From contig JBQJBP010000003.1 in the NCBI GenBank assembly GCA_052078155.1, positions 620,001 to 684,000 on the forward strand: DNA of 64,000 bases, in the 5' to 3' direction. Origin of the DNA: CAXBMB01 sp052078155 (lineage in GTDB: Bacteria > Pseudomonadota > Alphaproteobacteria > Kiloniellales > DSM-21159). How positions within the stretch are numbered: position 1 is the stretch's first letter; every line of letters starts with the position of its first letter. The position numbers were made by a program, and so were the translations under genes. Positions 31,573-40,317 of this stretch are shown piece by piece. A model generated the notes under the pieces. The model saw only the letters and a list, made by a program, of their open reading frames with translations, was not told the DNA's origin and made no database searches.

Positions 31573-33978
31573 TCAGGCGCTTAACCCCAGCGCCTCAACC
31601 TGCTTCCAGACCCGCCAGTGGGTGTGGGGCATGGGCATGTGCTTGACGCCCAGATGGGCAAAAGCATCGATGACCGCATTGGAAAAGGCGGGCACGCCCC
31701 CAACGTTGGGACTTTCTCCGACACCCTTGGCCCCGATGGGATGATGGGGGGACGGCGTGACGGTGAAGTCCGTTTCCCAGGTGGGTGTTTCCACAGCCGT
31801 CGGCACAAAGAAGTCCATCAGACTGCCACCCTGGACATTGCCGATCTCGTCGTAGGAAATCTCCTGACCCATGGCGATGGCAAAGGCTTCGGTCAGGCCA
31901 CCGTGCACCTGGCCTTCAATAACCATGGGATTGATCCGGGTACCGCAATCGTCCAGCGCATAGAAGGAACGGATCGCGGTTTCCCCGGTGTCCTTGTCGA
32001 TGTCCACAACACAGATGTAGGTGCCGAAGGGATAAGTCATGTTGGGCGGATCGTAGTAGTCAACGGCTTCCAGCCCCGGTTCCATGCCTTCCGGCAGGTT
32101 GTTGTAGGCAGCCCAGGCAATCTCCTTCATGGTCGATTGCTTTTCAGGCAGGCCCTTGACCTTGAAGCGATCCAGATCCCATTCCAGATCATCTTCGCTG
32201 ACTTCTAACAGGTGCGCGGCGATGGCCTGGGCTTTGGCGCGGATCTTACGCCCGGCCCGGGCAGCGGCCGCCCCGGCCACTGGTGTGGAGCGGGACCCGT
32301 AGGTTCCCAGACCATAGGGGGCCGTGCGGGTATCACCCTCTTCAATCTGAATGTCCTCAGAAGGAATTCCGACTTCAGTGGCCAGGATCTGGGCATAGGT
32401 GGTTTCGTGGGCCTGACCCTGGGATTTCGTGCCCAGCCGGGCAATGGCACTGCCCGTGGGATGGACGCGAATTTCACAGGAATCGAACATGGCCACGCCC
32501 AGAATATCGCAGTTGCGTGACGGACCGGCCCCGACAATCTCCGTAAAGGTGCACAGGCCAATGCCCATCAGTTCACCCCTGGCACGCTTTTCAGCCTGCT
32601 CTTTGCGCAGATCATCGTACCCAACCGCCGCCAGACCCTGCTTCAGGGCTGCCGGGTAGTTGCCTGAGTCATACTCCCACCCCAAAGCGGAGGTGTAGGG
32701 GAACTGTTCCGGCTGGATGAAATTCTTCATGCGCAGCTCAGCCGGGTCCATGTTCAGCTTGAGCGCCAGCACATCGATGATCCGCTCCAGCATGTAGACC
32801 GCTTCCGTCACCCGGAACGAACAGCGGTACGCCACACCGCCAGGCGCTTTGTTGGTGTAGACCCCGTCCACCTCCACATGCGCGGTCGGAATGTCGTAGC
32901 TGCCGGTACAGATGTGGAAGAAGCCTGCCGGAAACTTGGTCGGATCGGCGCAGGCGTCAAACGCCCCGTGGTCGGCCAGCACGTGGGCCCGCAGACCCGT
33001 AATGCGCCCGTCTTTGGTGGCCGCCAGTTCCGCCGTCATGTGATAGTCGCGGGCAAAGGCCGTGGCGGTGAGGTTTTCAATGCGGTCTTCCACCCATTTC
33101 ACGGGAACGCCCAGCACTATGGACGCCACAATGGCGCAGACGTATCCGGGATAGACCCCCACCTTGTTGCCAAAACCCCCGCCGATGTCCGGGGCAATCA
33201 CATGCACCTTTGCTTCCGGAATGCCCGACAGCAAAGAGACAACCGTGCGCACCACATGCGGGGCCTGGAACGTTCCATAGATGGTGATTTCACCCTTTAC
33301 CTTATCCATGGACGCCAGGCAGGCGCAGGTTTCCAGCGGCACAGGATGAACCCGCTGATAGGTGATCAGTTCCTTCACCGTCACTTCCGCATCGGCAAAA
33401 GCTGAATCCGTCGTTTCCTTTTCACCGGCATCCCAGGTGAAGATGTGATTGACGTGCTTGCGGGCCGAATGCGCCCCTTCCATCTTGTCCTGGATGTCTT
33501 CGCGCAGGCAGATGGCATCGTCGTCCATGGCTTTGAAGGCATCGACGATGGGAGGCAGTTCCTCATAGTCCACCTCCACCAGTTCGACGGCATCGGCAGC
33601 AATGTAGCGGTCTTCGGCCACGACAAACGCCACTTCCTGGTTTTGAAAGAGCACCTTTTCATCGGCCAGAACGGCCTGCACATCTCCGGCCAGGGTCGGC
33701 ATGTAGTGCAGATTGAGCGGCTTGAAATCTTCAGCCGTTAAGACCGCGATCACACCCGGCACTTCCAGCGCAGCTGAGGCGTCAATGGACTTGATCCGGG
33801 CATGGGCGTAAGGCGAGCGCACAAAGTCACCGCAGAGCATGCCCGGCATCTTGATGTCATCCACATAGTTGCCTTTACCCTGGATGAACCGGACGTCTTC
33901 CTTGCGCTTGCGGGCCGTGCCAATGCCGCCCAGAGTTGCTTCACGCTCGGCGTGGGTCATTTCCTTTACGTCTGACAT
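31573..33978 (-). CDS. coxL: Aerobic carbon-monoxide dehydrogenase large subunit, form I
   Basis: An 801-residue molybdopterin-binding subunit that oxidises CO with water to CO2, feeding electrons to the respiratory chain. The active-site loop VAYRCSFR (Ala383-Arg389) is the AYxCSFR signature of true form I CO dehydrogenases; Cys386 would bind copper. Other blocks are GGGFGNKVG, GSQGQ-like KSQGQAHETT, and GAKGVGESPNVGG near the C-terminus with the catalytic glutamate. The ATG at 33978 overlaps the coxS stop (TAATG). Length and all sites are intact. Confidence 0.97.
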   Translation of the reverse strand: MSDVKEMTHAEREATLGGIGTARKRKEDVRFIQGKGNYVDDIKMPGMLCGDFVRSPYAHARIKSIDASAALEVPGVIAVLTAEDFKPLNLHYMPTLAGDVQAVLADEKVLFQNQEVAFVVAEDRYIAADAVELVEVDYEELPPIVDAFKAMDDDAICLREDIQDKMEGAHSARKHVNHIFTWDAGEKETTDSAFADAEVTVKELITYQRVHPVPLETCACLASMDKVKGEITIYGTFQAPHVVRTVVSLLSGIPEAKVHVIAPDIGGGFGNKVGVYPGYVCAIVASIVLGVPVKWVEDRIENLTATAFARDYHMTAELAATKDGRITGLRAHVLADHGAFDACADPTKFPAGFFHICTGSYDIPTAHVEVDGVYTNKAPGGVAYRCSFRVTEAVYMLERIIDVLALKLNMDPAELRMKNFIQPEQFPYTSALGWEYDSGNYPAALKQGLAAVGYDDLRKEQAEKRARGELMGIGLCTFTEIVGAGPSRNCDILGVAMFDSCEIRVHPTGSAIARLGTKSQGQAHETTYAQILATEVGIPSEDIQIEEGDTRTAPYGLGTYGSRSTPVAGAAAARAGRKIRAKAQAIAAHLLEVSEDDLEWDLDRFKVKGLPEKQSTMKEIAWAAYNNLPEGMEPGLEAVDYYDPPNMTYPFGTYICVVDIDKDTGETAIRSFYALDDCGTRINPMVIEGQVHGGLTEAFAIAMGQEISYDEIGNVQGGSLMDFFVPTAVETPTWETDFTVTPSPHHPIGAKGVGESPNVGGVPAFSNAVIDAFAHLGVKHMPMPHTHWRVWKQVEALGLSA

Positions 33979-34472
33979 TATTCCGCGGCCTCCTCGATCC
34001 CGTTGATTTTGTCCGCAGCGTACTGCACGGCTTTGACGATGTTCTGGTACCCGGTGCAGCGACAGATGTTGCCGGACAGGCCCCAACGGATTTCCTCTTC
34101 GCTAGGGGTGGGGTTTTCTTTCAGCAGACGGTGCGCCCGGGTGATCATCCCCGGTGTGCAAAAGCCGCATTGCAGGCCATGGCACTGCATGAAACCTTCC
34201 TGCAGAGCCGAGAGCGTGCCATCGGCTTCTGCCATGCCTTCAATGGTTGTGATCTCAGCGCCATCGGCCTGAACGGCAAAGAGCGTGCAGCTCTTGATGG
34301 ACTTGTCATTGAGATCAACGGTACAGGCGCCGCAGTGGCTGGTGTCACAGCCGATATGCGGCCCTGTCAGGTGCAGTTCTTCCCGCAGGAAATGGATCAG
34401 CAGTGTCCGGGGTTCGACCAGCGCTTCCACAGCCTTGCCGTTCACCGTCATTTTGATGTGGGTCTTGCTCAT
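33978..34472 (-). CDS. coxS: CO dehydrogenase small subunit, [2Fe-2S] protein
   Basis: A 164-residue iron-sulfur subunit with two [2Fe-2S] clusters. All eight ligands are present: Cys42, Cys47, Cys50 and Cys62 (CDTSHCGACTVD) in the plant-ferredoxin-like domain, and Cys102, Cys105, Cys137, Cys139 (CGFCTPGM, CRCTGYQ) in the helical domain. It carries electrons from the Mo-Cu centre to FAD of CoxM. It lies 17 nt after coxM and overlaps coxL by one base. Confidence 0.97.
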   Translation of the reverse strand: MSKTHIKMTVNGKAVEALVEPRTLLIHFLREELHLTGPHIGCDTSHCGACTVDLNDKSIKSCTLFAVQADGAEITTIEGMAEADGTLSALQEGFMQCHGLQCGFCTPGMITRAHRLLKENPTPSEEEIRWGLSGNICRCTGYQNIVKAVQYAADKINGIEEAAE

Positions 34473-34489
34473 CTTTCAGGTCCTTCTGG

Positions 34490-35347
34490 TCAGCGCGACT
34501 GGGCGGCGGCAATGGCACGGCGCAGCATCACGCCCGCCACATGGGTGCGGTAATCGGCAGGGCCGCGCATGTCAGCGGCTGGCTCCGTAATGGCTTTGGC
34601 CGCATCGACGGCGGCAGAAACCGTTTCGGCATCCAAAGTCGACCCTTCCAGCGTCCGGGCAGCCGCATCGGCATAGAGCGGCGTGGCGGCGACATTGGTC
34701 AGGGATACCGACGCTTTCCTGCACTGCCCCCCGTCCATCTCAAGAATGACAGCGGCGGCGGCGGTGGCGTAGTCGCCCACTTTCCGTTTCAGCTTCTCAT
34801 AGGCCCACAGATGCCCGCTTGCCGGGCGGGCAAAACTGACAGCGGTCAGAAACTCTTCATCTTCCATTGCCGTGAAGTAGGCCGCTTCATAGAAGTCACG
34901 CGCCTTGACCGTACGGCTGCCATTGCTGCCCAGCAGGTGGTAATCCGCGTCCAGAGCCTGCATCAGAGCCGGCATGTCGTTACCGGGATCACCATTGGCA
35001 ACGTTTCCTCCCATGGTGCCGCAATAGCGCACCTGAGGATCCGCGATCAGCTCCGCCGTGGCCGCCAGGATAGGACAGGCATCTGCCAGTTCCCGGGAAG
35101 CGATGATGTCATGCTGGCTGGTTAAGGCGCCAATCCGGATCGTTTCACCATCAATCTCGATGCCACGCAGAGAGTCCAATGACTGCAGATCAATCAGGTG
35201 TTCGGGGCTGGCCATGCGCAGCTTCATCATCGGGATCAGGCTGTGCCCTCCCGCCAGCACCTGGGCGTCGTCTCCGTGCTGCGATAACAAACTCACCACT
35301 TCGTCAAGCGTACCTGGCCGATGGTACTGGAACTCTCCTGGTATCAT
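34490..35347 (-). CDS. coxM: CO dehydrogenase medium subunit, FAD-binding
   Basis: A 285-residue FAD subunit of the molybdenum hydroxylase type. FAD contacts are AGGHSLIPMMKLRMA (about residues 32-46) and GTMGGNVANGDPGNDMPA, both typical of CoxM. The C-terminal CO_deh_flav domain ends TEPAADMRGPADYRTHVAGVML. First gene of the structural coxMSL unit; the upstream 513-bp region should hold the cox promoter. The order M-S-L-D-E-F-G matches the known cox operon. Confidence 0.96.
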   Translation of the reverse strand: MIPGEFQYHRPGTLDEVVSLLSQHGDDAQVLAGGHSLIPMMKLRMASPEHLIDLQSLDSLRGIEIDGETIRIGALTSQHDIIASRELADACPILAATAELIADPQVRYCGTMGGNVANGDPGNDMPALMQALDADYHLLGSNGSRTVKARDFYEAAYFTAMEDEEFLTAVSFARPASGHLWAYEKLKRKVGDYATAAAAVILEMDGGQCRKASVSLTNVAATPLYADAAARTLEGSTLDAETVSAAVDAAKAITEPAADMRGPADYRTHVAGVMLRRAIAAAQSR

Positions 35348-35860
35348 TTCCGTCCTCCCTAAGAACCGGGATCGCGGGCCAGACAGCGTTCTTCTGTTTA
35401 CGGCTGTTCACGGTCAGCGACCCCTGAAAATCAAGAGCCGTTATTAGGCGCAGCTTTTCTGATGCGACCTATTGCCACTGCGTCAATGGCGGGGACTTTG
35501 CATGAATGGCGGGTAGCCCTGCACGAACGACGAGCCGAACGACGATGCTGCACCGCACACTTTATGGGAGAATCTTTTCCCGCAGTGCGGGATGGAAAGG
35601 CCGTGCAAGCCTACTGCCCGGGCAACCCCCACCCTCTCGATACAAAGCGCGAGAGCTTTTTCGGCTAGAGCATAATCGGTTTAGCTGGAAGCGCGTTACA
35701 GGCAAACCCAAGCGGCGGCCCACCTCTACCCTCTTAGCGGCTGGGTCATGATCTAACCACTATTGCTGTCAGGCCAGCCAGGGCCCGCCTAAGACCAACC
35801 AAGGTTAAGCGAGATCAACTAAGACACAGCGCAATCCAGCCTGACTGCAGCTCGAGCTTC
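35348..35860. other. 513-bp cox regulatory region
   Basis: The region lies between coxC and coxM, both minus strand, and should contain the coxM promoter and CoxC (LytTR) target sites. I could not assign a -10/-35 pair or clear LytTR direct repeats by eye. Small frames here show no protein-like pattern. A repeat element occupies 35665-35735. Confidence 0.4.
35665..35735 (+). repeat. Dispersed intergenic repeat, degenerate half copy (R5)
   Basis: Begins CTAGAGCATAATCGGTTTAG with GGAAGCGCGTTA, matching the left 30 bp of the family well, and ends near CTACCCTCTTAG. The middle has diverged. It lies downstream of coxC. Confidence 0.6.
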
Positions 35861-37174
35861 TTACAGCAAGCCCAGCGCCGCCCGCACCCGCGGGACGTTG
35901 GCGCGGCTGACCGGCACAGTGACATCGCCGGTTCCCCCCTCGTGGGCCCCGGTCGAGCCTTCCATTCGAACCACGCCCTGCTCCCGCCGCCGTTCAAATC
36001 CACGGGCCCGGCGCAGGTTGACGATGTGGCTGCGATGGACACGCAGGAAGATTTCCGGATTCAACTGGTTCTCAAGATCAGACAGCGAAATGGAACAGAA
36101 GTAGCTCTCCTGCCCGTCAAATACTCTGGTGTAATGGGCGTCGGCCTGGATACAAACAACATCTTCCGGGTCCAGCAGAACCACGGTCTTGTTCTTTTCC
36201 ACCGGCAAGCGGTCCAGTTTGGCAGAAGCGGCCCCGGCCCCTGGAGTGCCTGTCTCCTGGCTTGCTTTATCCTGGCTTGCTTTATCCTGCGCTGCCGAGA
36301 GGGACGGGCCAGCCTGCTTCTGGTGCCAGGGTTCCAGAGCATCAACAAGGTTCTCAGGCACCTCCGGCTCATTGCTGTCGTGCGACAGGTCCAGCGGGGT
36401 CAGGCCCACCTCAAACTTCTGCGCCGGTTCGCTCCAGCTTCCCGGATAACTCTCCGGGCTTGCGGCGCCACTTTCCTCCGGCAAGGCCATCAGCAGAAAG
36501 ACACCCAAAAGCAGGAAAGACGCCACTGCTAGGATGATGGCCAGGGTGTAAGGGTCAATGCCTGCCGTGACAGGGGCCAGCTCCAGTGGACTTGGGGAGA
36601 AGCTGGCGGCGGCCATGGCCGTATAGTGCATACCCGAAATGGCCAGGCCCATCACAACCGCCCCGGCCACCCGCCGCAGGAGGCCGGTGAGGTTGAAGGT
36701 CAGCCACAGGGCCAGGGTCGAGGCAGAAATGCCCACCACGATCGAGGCCAGGACCATCCGCCAGTCATAGGTCACAAGGCAGTTGGCCTGAATGGCCGTC
36801 ATGCCGATGTAGTGCATCAGCGATATGCCGGACCCCATAAAAAGTCCGCCGGCCACCACCTTCTTCGGATTGGGACTGCCATAACTGACGCAAAAGAGGC
36901 CGATGCCGGTGACCAGAATGGACACCAGAATGGAGATGAGGGTGAGCAGGAGGTCGTAGTTGACGGTCACCGGCAAACGCAGTGCCAGCATGCCAATGAA
37001 ATGCATGGCCCAAATACCGCCGCCGATGGTGAAGGCAGCCCCCGCCAGCAAGGACTTGCGTGCCAAGCCGTGATACCGGTGCAAACGCTGCGCAATTCTC
37101 AGGCCCGTGAAGGACCCGAAAACCGCAATCAAAATCGACAGGCCAACGAGTAACGGATCATAGACTCCAGTCAT
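35861..37174 (-). CDS. coxC: MHYT-LytTR membrane regulator CoxC-like
   Basis: A 437-residue protein with an N-terminal seven-helix MHYT sensor domain (about 1-245) and a C-terminal LytTR DNA-binding domain (about 335-437, with VCIQADAHYTRVF and RVHRSHIVNLRRARGF). The three MHYT motifs are AMHFIGM, LMHYIGM and GMHYTAM; MHYT domains are thought to bind a metal and sense CO, O2 or NO. CoxC and CoxH of Oligotropha share this layout. It precedes coxM, as in the known cox cluster. The linker holds a five-residue tandem repeat. The ATG at 37174 is used; upstream sequence to 37354 is not protein-like. Confidence 0.88.
   Translation of the reverse strand: MTGVYDPLLVGLSILIAVFGSFTGLRIAQRLHRYHGLARKSLLAGAAFTIGGGIWAMHFIGMLALRLPVTVNYDLLLTLISILVSILVTGIGLFCVSYGSPNPKKVVAGGLFMGSGISLMHYIGMTAIQANCLVTYDWRMVLASIVVGISASTLALWLTFNLTGLLRRVAGAVVMGLAISGMHYTAMAAASFSPSPLELAPVTAGIDPYTLAIILAVASFLLLGVFLLMALPEESGAASPESYPGSWSEPAQKFEVGLTPLDLSHDSNEPEVPENLVDALEPWHQKQAGPSLSAAQDKASQDKASQETGTPGAGAASAKLDRLPVEKNKTVVLLDPEDVVCIQADAHYTRVFDGQESYFCSISLSDLENQLNPEIFLRVHRSHIVNLRRARGFERRREQGVVRMEGSTGAHEGGTGDVTVPVSRANVPRVRAALGLL
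36256..36285 (-). repeat. 15-bp tandem repeat in the coxC linker
   Basis: CCTGGCTTGCTTTAT occurs twice in a row and adds an extra ASQDK unit to the hydrophilic linker between the MHYT and LytTR domains. In-frame, so harmless; a likely slippage hot spot. Confidence 0.75.
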
Positions 37175-37476
37175 ATGACCGCACCGACCCTCCCCAAAAC
37201 GTGTTTCCGGCGCAGTCAGGCCCCGCCTGCCGCGCGTTTCCACTGCGCTTGCGACCGCAGTACGCCTTAGGCCTGCCCCCTGTTGGACAGACAGTGCGCC
37301 CTGCATAGCCCCGCGCTTTTTTCCGTATTGTGAGCCTTCCATTTTAGGAAGCAAGAAATTTGTCGCCCCGGCTCGCGACGACGCCCCTCACAGCGTCAAA
37401 ACGCTGGACGGAGCCTCACCAGATGACAGACCGGGCGGCGGTATGCTCTGGCCAAGGCGCCAGAACAGGTCAACCA

Positions 37477-38952
37477 TCAACTGATAATGAAGGGGTTGCG
37501 GGTGGATTTTTCCGTCGCGATCCAGACTGACTTGGTTTGCAGATACTCATAGATGGCGTTCAGGCCGCTCTCCCGCCCCAGGCCGCTGCGTTTGTAACCA
37601 CCGAAGGGCGAGGTATAGCTCACCGCCCGGTAGGTATTGATCCAGACCGTGCCCACCTTGAGTTTTTCCGACATGCGCAGGGAACGGCCAATGTCACTGG
37701 TCCAGACCCCGGCAGCCAGACCGAAGTCCACATCATTGGCGATGGCGACAGCTTCCTCCTCATCCTCAAAGGGGATGATCGACAGCACCGGGCCAAACAC
37801 CTCTTCCTGCGCAATGCGCATCTTGTTGTTCACTTCGGTAAAGATGGTGGGCTCGACGAACTGGCTGCCCTTGGCACCCGGTCCGCTGTAGGGCTTGCCG
37901 CCAAGCACACAGGTGGCACCTTCCTTTTTGGCGATGTCGATGTAATCCATCACCTTATTGAATTGCGGTTCGGTGGTGACCGGCCCTACGTGGGTGTCCA
38001 TGGATTTGGGATCACCGATGGTGGCCTGGCTGGCCACTTCTATCAGGCGCTCTACAAAGGTATCGTGCAGGGAGCGTTGCAGCAGCAGGCGAGACCCGGC
38101 AATACAGGTCTGGCCCGTGGCGGCAAAGATGCCGGAAATGGCCCCCATGACCGCAGCGTCCAGATCCGCGTCCTCGAAGACAATGTTGGGGGATTTTCCG
38201 CCCAGTTCCAGGGTGACTTTCTTGAAACCCCGTGCGGCACTCTCATAGATCTTCTGACCCGCCAGATCAGATCCGGTAAAGGCCACCTTAGCCACATCGG
38301 GATGCTCGACCAGCGGTGCCCCGACCTCCAGACCAAAGCCGGTGACGCAGTTGACCACGCCCGGCGGGAAGCCGGCCTCTTCAAAGAGTTTCATGAACTC
38401 CAGCGTCGACGCAGAGGTGAATTCCGAGGGTTTGATCACGGCGGTGTTGCCCGCTGCCAGAGCCGCAGCCAGCTTCCAGGTCAGCAACAACAACGGAGAG
38501 TTCCAGGGCGTGATCATGCCGATCACCCCCAGAGGTTCATAGCGGGTGAAGTTGAAGATGTTGGCTTTGTCGGTGGGGATCACCTCTCCCTGAACCTTGT
38601 CAGCCAATCCGCCGTAATAGCGGTACCATTCGCCAATGTACTTGGTCTGGAAGCCCATCTCAGCAATCAGCTTGCCGTTGTCCCGCACTTCGATCTCGGC
38701 CAGATGCTCTGCCTTCTCCTCAATCAACTCGGCCAGGCGGACCAGTAACTTGCCCCGGTGGGACGGGGTGTAGTCTCCCCATTCACCCTCCAGCGCGGCT
38801 TTTGCAGCGGCGACGGCTCTGTCCACATCCTCTGCGTTGCCCCGGGCCACCTGCGCCCAGACCTGACCGTCATAGGGATCTTCACTGTCAAAGCGCTCCC
38901 CGGATGCAGCGGTCACAAACTCACCATTGATAAAGAGATCATAGAGTTCCAA
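37477..38952 (-). CDS. NAD(P)-dependent aldehyde dehydrogenase
   Basis: A 491-residue aldehyde dehydrogenase. Catalytic residues are Cys283 (FAATGQTCIAGSRLL) and Glu249 (VTLELGGKSPN); the cofactor-binding ITPWNSPLLLLTWK and GNTAVIKPSEFTS segments are present. A TTG start at 38952 is chosen because AAAGGA lies 8 nt upstream and the first family-like residues (LYDLFINGEFV) follow directly; no ATG is near. The 302 bp between it and coxC hold no visible gene. Substrate unknown; it is codirectional with the hydrolase and DUF1330 genes upstream. Confidence 0.9.
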   Translation of the reverse strand: MELYDLFINGEFVTAASGERFDSEDPYDGQVWAQVARGNAEDVDRAVAAAKAALEGEWGDYTPSHRGKLLVRLAELIEEKAEHLAEIEVRDNGKLIAEMGFQTKYIGEWYRYYGGLADKVQGEVIPTDKANIFNFTRYEPLGVIGMITPWNSPLLLLTWKLAAALAAGNTAVIKPSEFTSASTLEFMKLFEEAGFPPGVVNCVTGFGLEVGAPLVEHPDVAKVAFTGSDLAGQKIYESAARGFKKVTLELGGKSPNIVFEDADLDAAVMGAISGIFAATGQTCIAGSRLLLQRSLHDTFVERLIEVASQATIGDPKSMDTHVGPVTTEPQFNKVMDYIDIAKKEGATCVLGGKPYSGPGAKGSQFVEPTIFTEVNNKMRIAQEEVFGPVLSIIPFEDEEEAVAIANDVDFGLAAGVWTSDIGRSLRMSEKLKVGTVWINTYRAVSYTSPFGGYKRSGLGRESGLNAIYEYLQTKSVWIATEKSTRNPFIIS

Positions 38953-39124
38953 GGCAGGTGTCCTTTCTGAGAAGAAAAAGTCCGAACAGAGCGACCGGAA
39001 GATCAAGAGACGAACCACCATAACGATGATTCGCCCCTGTGATAACTCTACCGATAGAGAGAGACTGTTGAAGCAGAAGGAAGGTGCGGCAAACCCGCCT
39101 CATTCCCGGTCCGTACGGAAGGCT

Positions 39125-39895
39125 TCAGGCGGCACCAGCCTGCTGGCTGAAATGGGCCTCCATCAGCGTGAAAAGCTCGGCTGGGGTTTCCTGGGCAGGA
39201 TAGTGCCCCGCCCCCGCCAGGGTTTTGAGCTCTGCATTTGGCAGCTGCTTCAGATAGGTCTCTTTCATCACCTCCGGTCCCACAGCACCATCGTGAGCCC
39301 CGGCAATGACGGTAATCCTGGTTTGCAGATCACCTACCGTCTGGCTGAAGTCCGTCCCTGTCCAGGCTGCCATGTAGCCCAGCAGGGCATCTCTTTGAGT
39401 GGCCTGACGGGCCTTTTCCGCCATCACCCTGGGAAAGGCTGAGGCATAGCGCTCCCCCGTCAGCACATCGAACAGCTTGGCCAGTGCCGCGTCATCATCC
39501 GCCGCAGAGCGGAAGAAAGCAGCCGTTTCTTCATCCAAAGGCAGGCCTGATGCCGGTACCGGCGTCAGGGCGATGGCGGAGTGGACCAGTTCAGGCTTCA
39601 GCTTGGCCACCTTTTGCAGGACCATCCCGCCCATGGAATGGCCCACCAGATGGCACCGGTCCCAGCCCAGATGAGCCGCCAGATCGATCACGTCTCCGGC
39701 AATCTCTGCAATGCTGTAGCCACCGCTTTGGTCCTTCGACAGGCCATAGCCCCGATAGTCGGCAAAGGCGGCGGTGTAACGGCTGTGGTCCAACAGCTCA
39801 AAAAGGGGCTGGTAAACCTGATGGTCGCTCAGCCAGCCGTGCAGAAAGATGATTTTTTCCGGCCCGGACCCCAATAGGTGATGTCCAAGAGTCAT
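39125..39895 (-). CDS. Alpha/beta-fold hydrolase
   Basis: A 256-residue hydrolase. The nucleophile elbow is VGHSMGGMVLQ, the oxyanion region is IIFLHGWLSDHQVYQPLF, the acid is in IAGAHDGAVGPEV and the histidine is in LAGAGHYPAQETP. Resembles 3-oxoadipate enol-lactonase and related C-C or ester hydrolases. GGGAG lies 9 nt before the ATG. It follows the DUF1330 gene by 27 nt; both are divergent from the LysR gene, which probably controls them. Confidence 0.87.
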   Translation of the reverse strand: MTLGHHLLGSGPEKIIFLHGWLSDHQVYQPLFELLDHSRYTAAFADYRGYGLSKDQSGGYSIAEIAGDVIDLAAHLGWDRCHLVGHSMGGMVLQKVAKLKPELVHSAIALTPVPASGLPLDEETAAFFRSAADDDAALAKLFDVLTGERYASAFPRVMAEKARQATQRDALLGYMAAWTGTDFSQTVGDLQTRITVIAGAHDGAVGPEVMKETYLKQLPNAELKTLAGAGHYPAQETPAELFTLMEAHFSQQAGAA

Positions 39896-39922
39896 ATCGA
39901 ATTCTCCCAGTTCTTTAAGCCG

Positions 39923-40213
39923 TCAGGCCGCCACGTCGTAGCCGGTGATCACCATGTCTGCGCCCTGGCGCCGTTCCGCCACGAGCGACTGGTAAGCTTC
40001 TGACCCGTGGAAGGCTTCCAGCTTTGCCTGATCGGGAAAGGCGAAGACGGCGATGGCCGAATGGGGATTTGTCCCGTCCAGCACCTTGCCTGCGGTGCTT
40101 TTGAACAGCAGGGAACCCCCAAAGGACGCGATGACGGGTCCGGCTTTCTGGGAATAGGCCTTCAGCACCGCCGGGTCTTTGACCGTGAACTGGGCGACAA
40201 AATAGGCAGACAT
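39923..40213 (-). CDS. DUF1330 family protein
   Basis: A 96-residue DUF1330 protein (MSAYFVAQFTVKD, YSQKAGPVIASFGGSLLFKS, IAVFAFPDQAKLEAFHGSEAYQSL). The ATG at 40213 has GGAG 6 nt upstream; the ATG at 40225 abuts another GGAG and is less likely. Paralogue in fold of the protein at 14296-14589. First gene of the minus-strand unit opposite lysR. Confidence 0.87.
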   Translation of the reverse strand: MSAYFVAQFTVKDPAVLKAYSQKAGPVIASFGGSLLFKSTAGKVLDGTNPHSAIAVFAFPDQAKLEAFHGSEAYQSLVAERRQGADMVITGYDVAA

Positions 40214-40317
40214 AGGTTTCTCCATCTCCTTGATACAAAGCGATGAAGAGAAGATAGAAACGGCAAATCTGCATTAAAATCTGTAAATTCCCATAGATAG
40301 AATGCTAAAACGCATAG

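Noticed and set aside
31573..33978. Xanthine dehydrogenase or form II CoxL-like hydroxylase
   Set aside because: The AYRCSFR loop and the coxDEFG assembly genes specify form I CO dehydrogenase.
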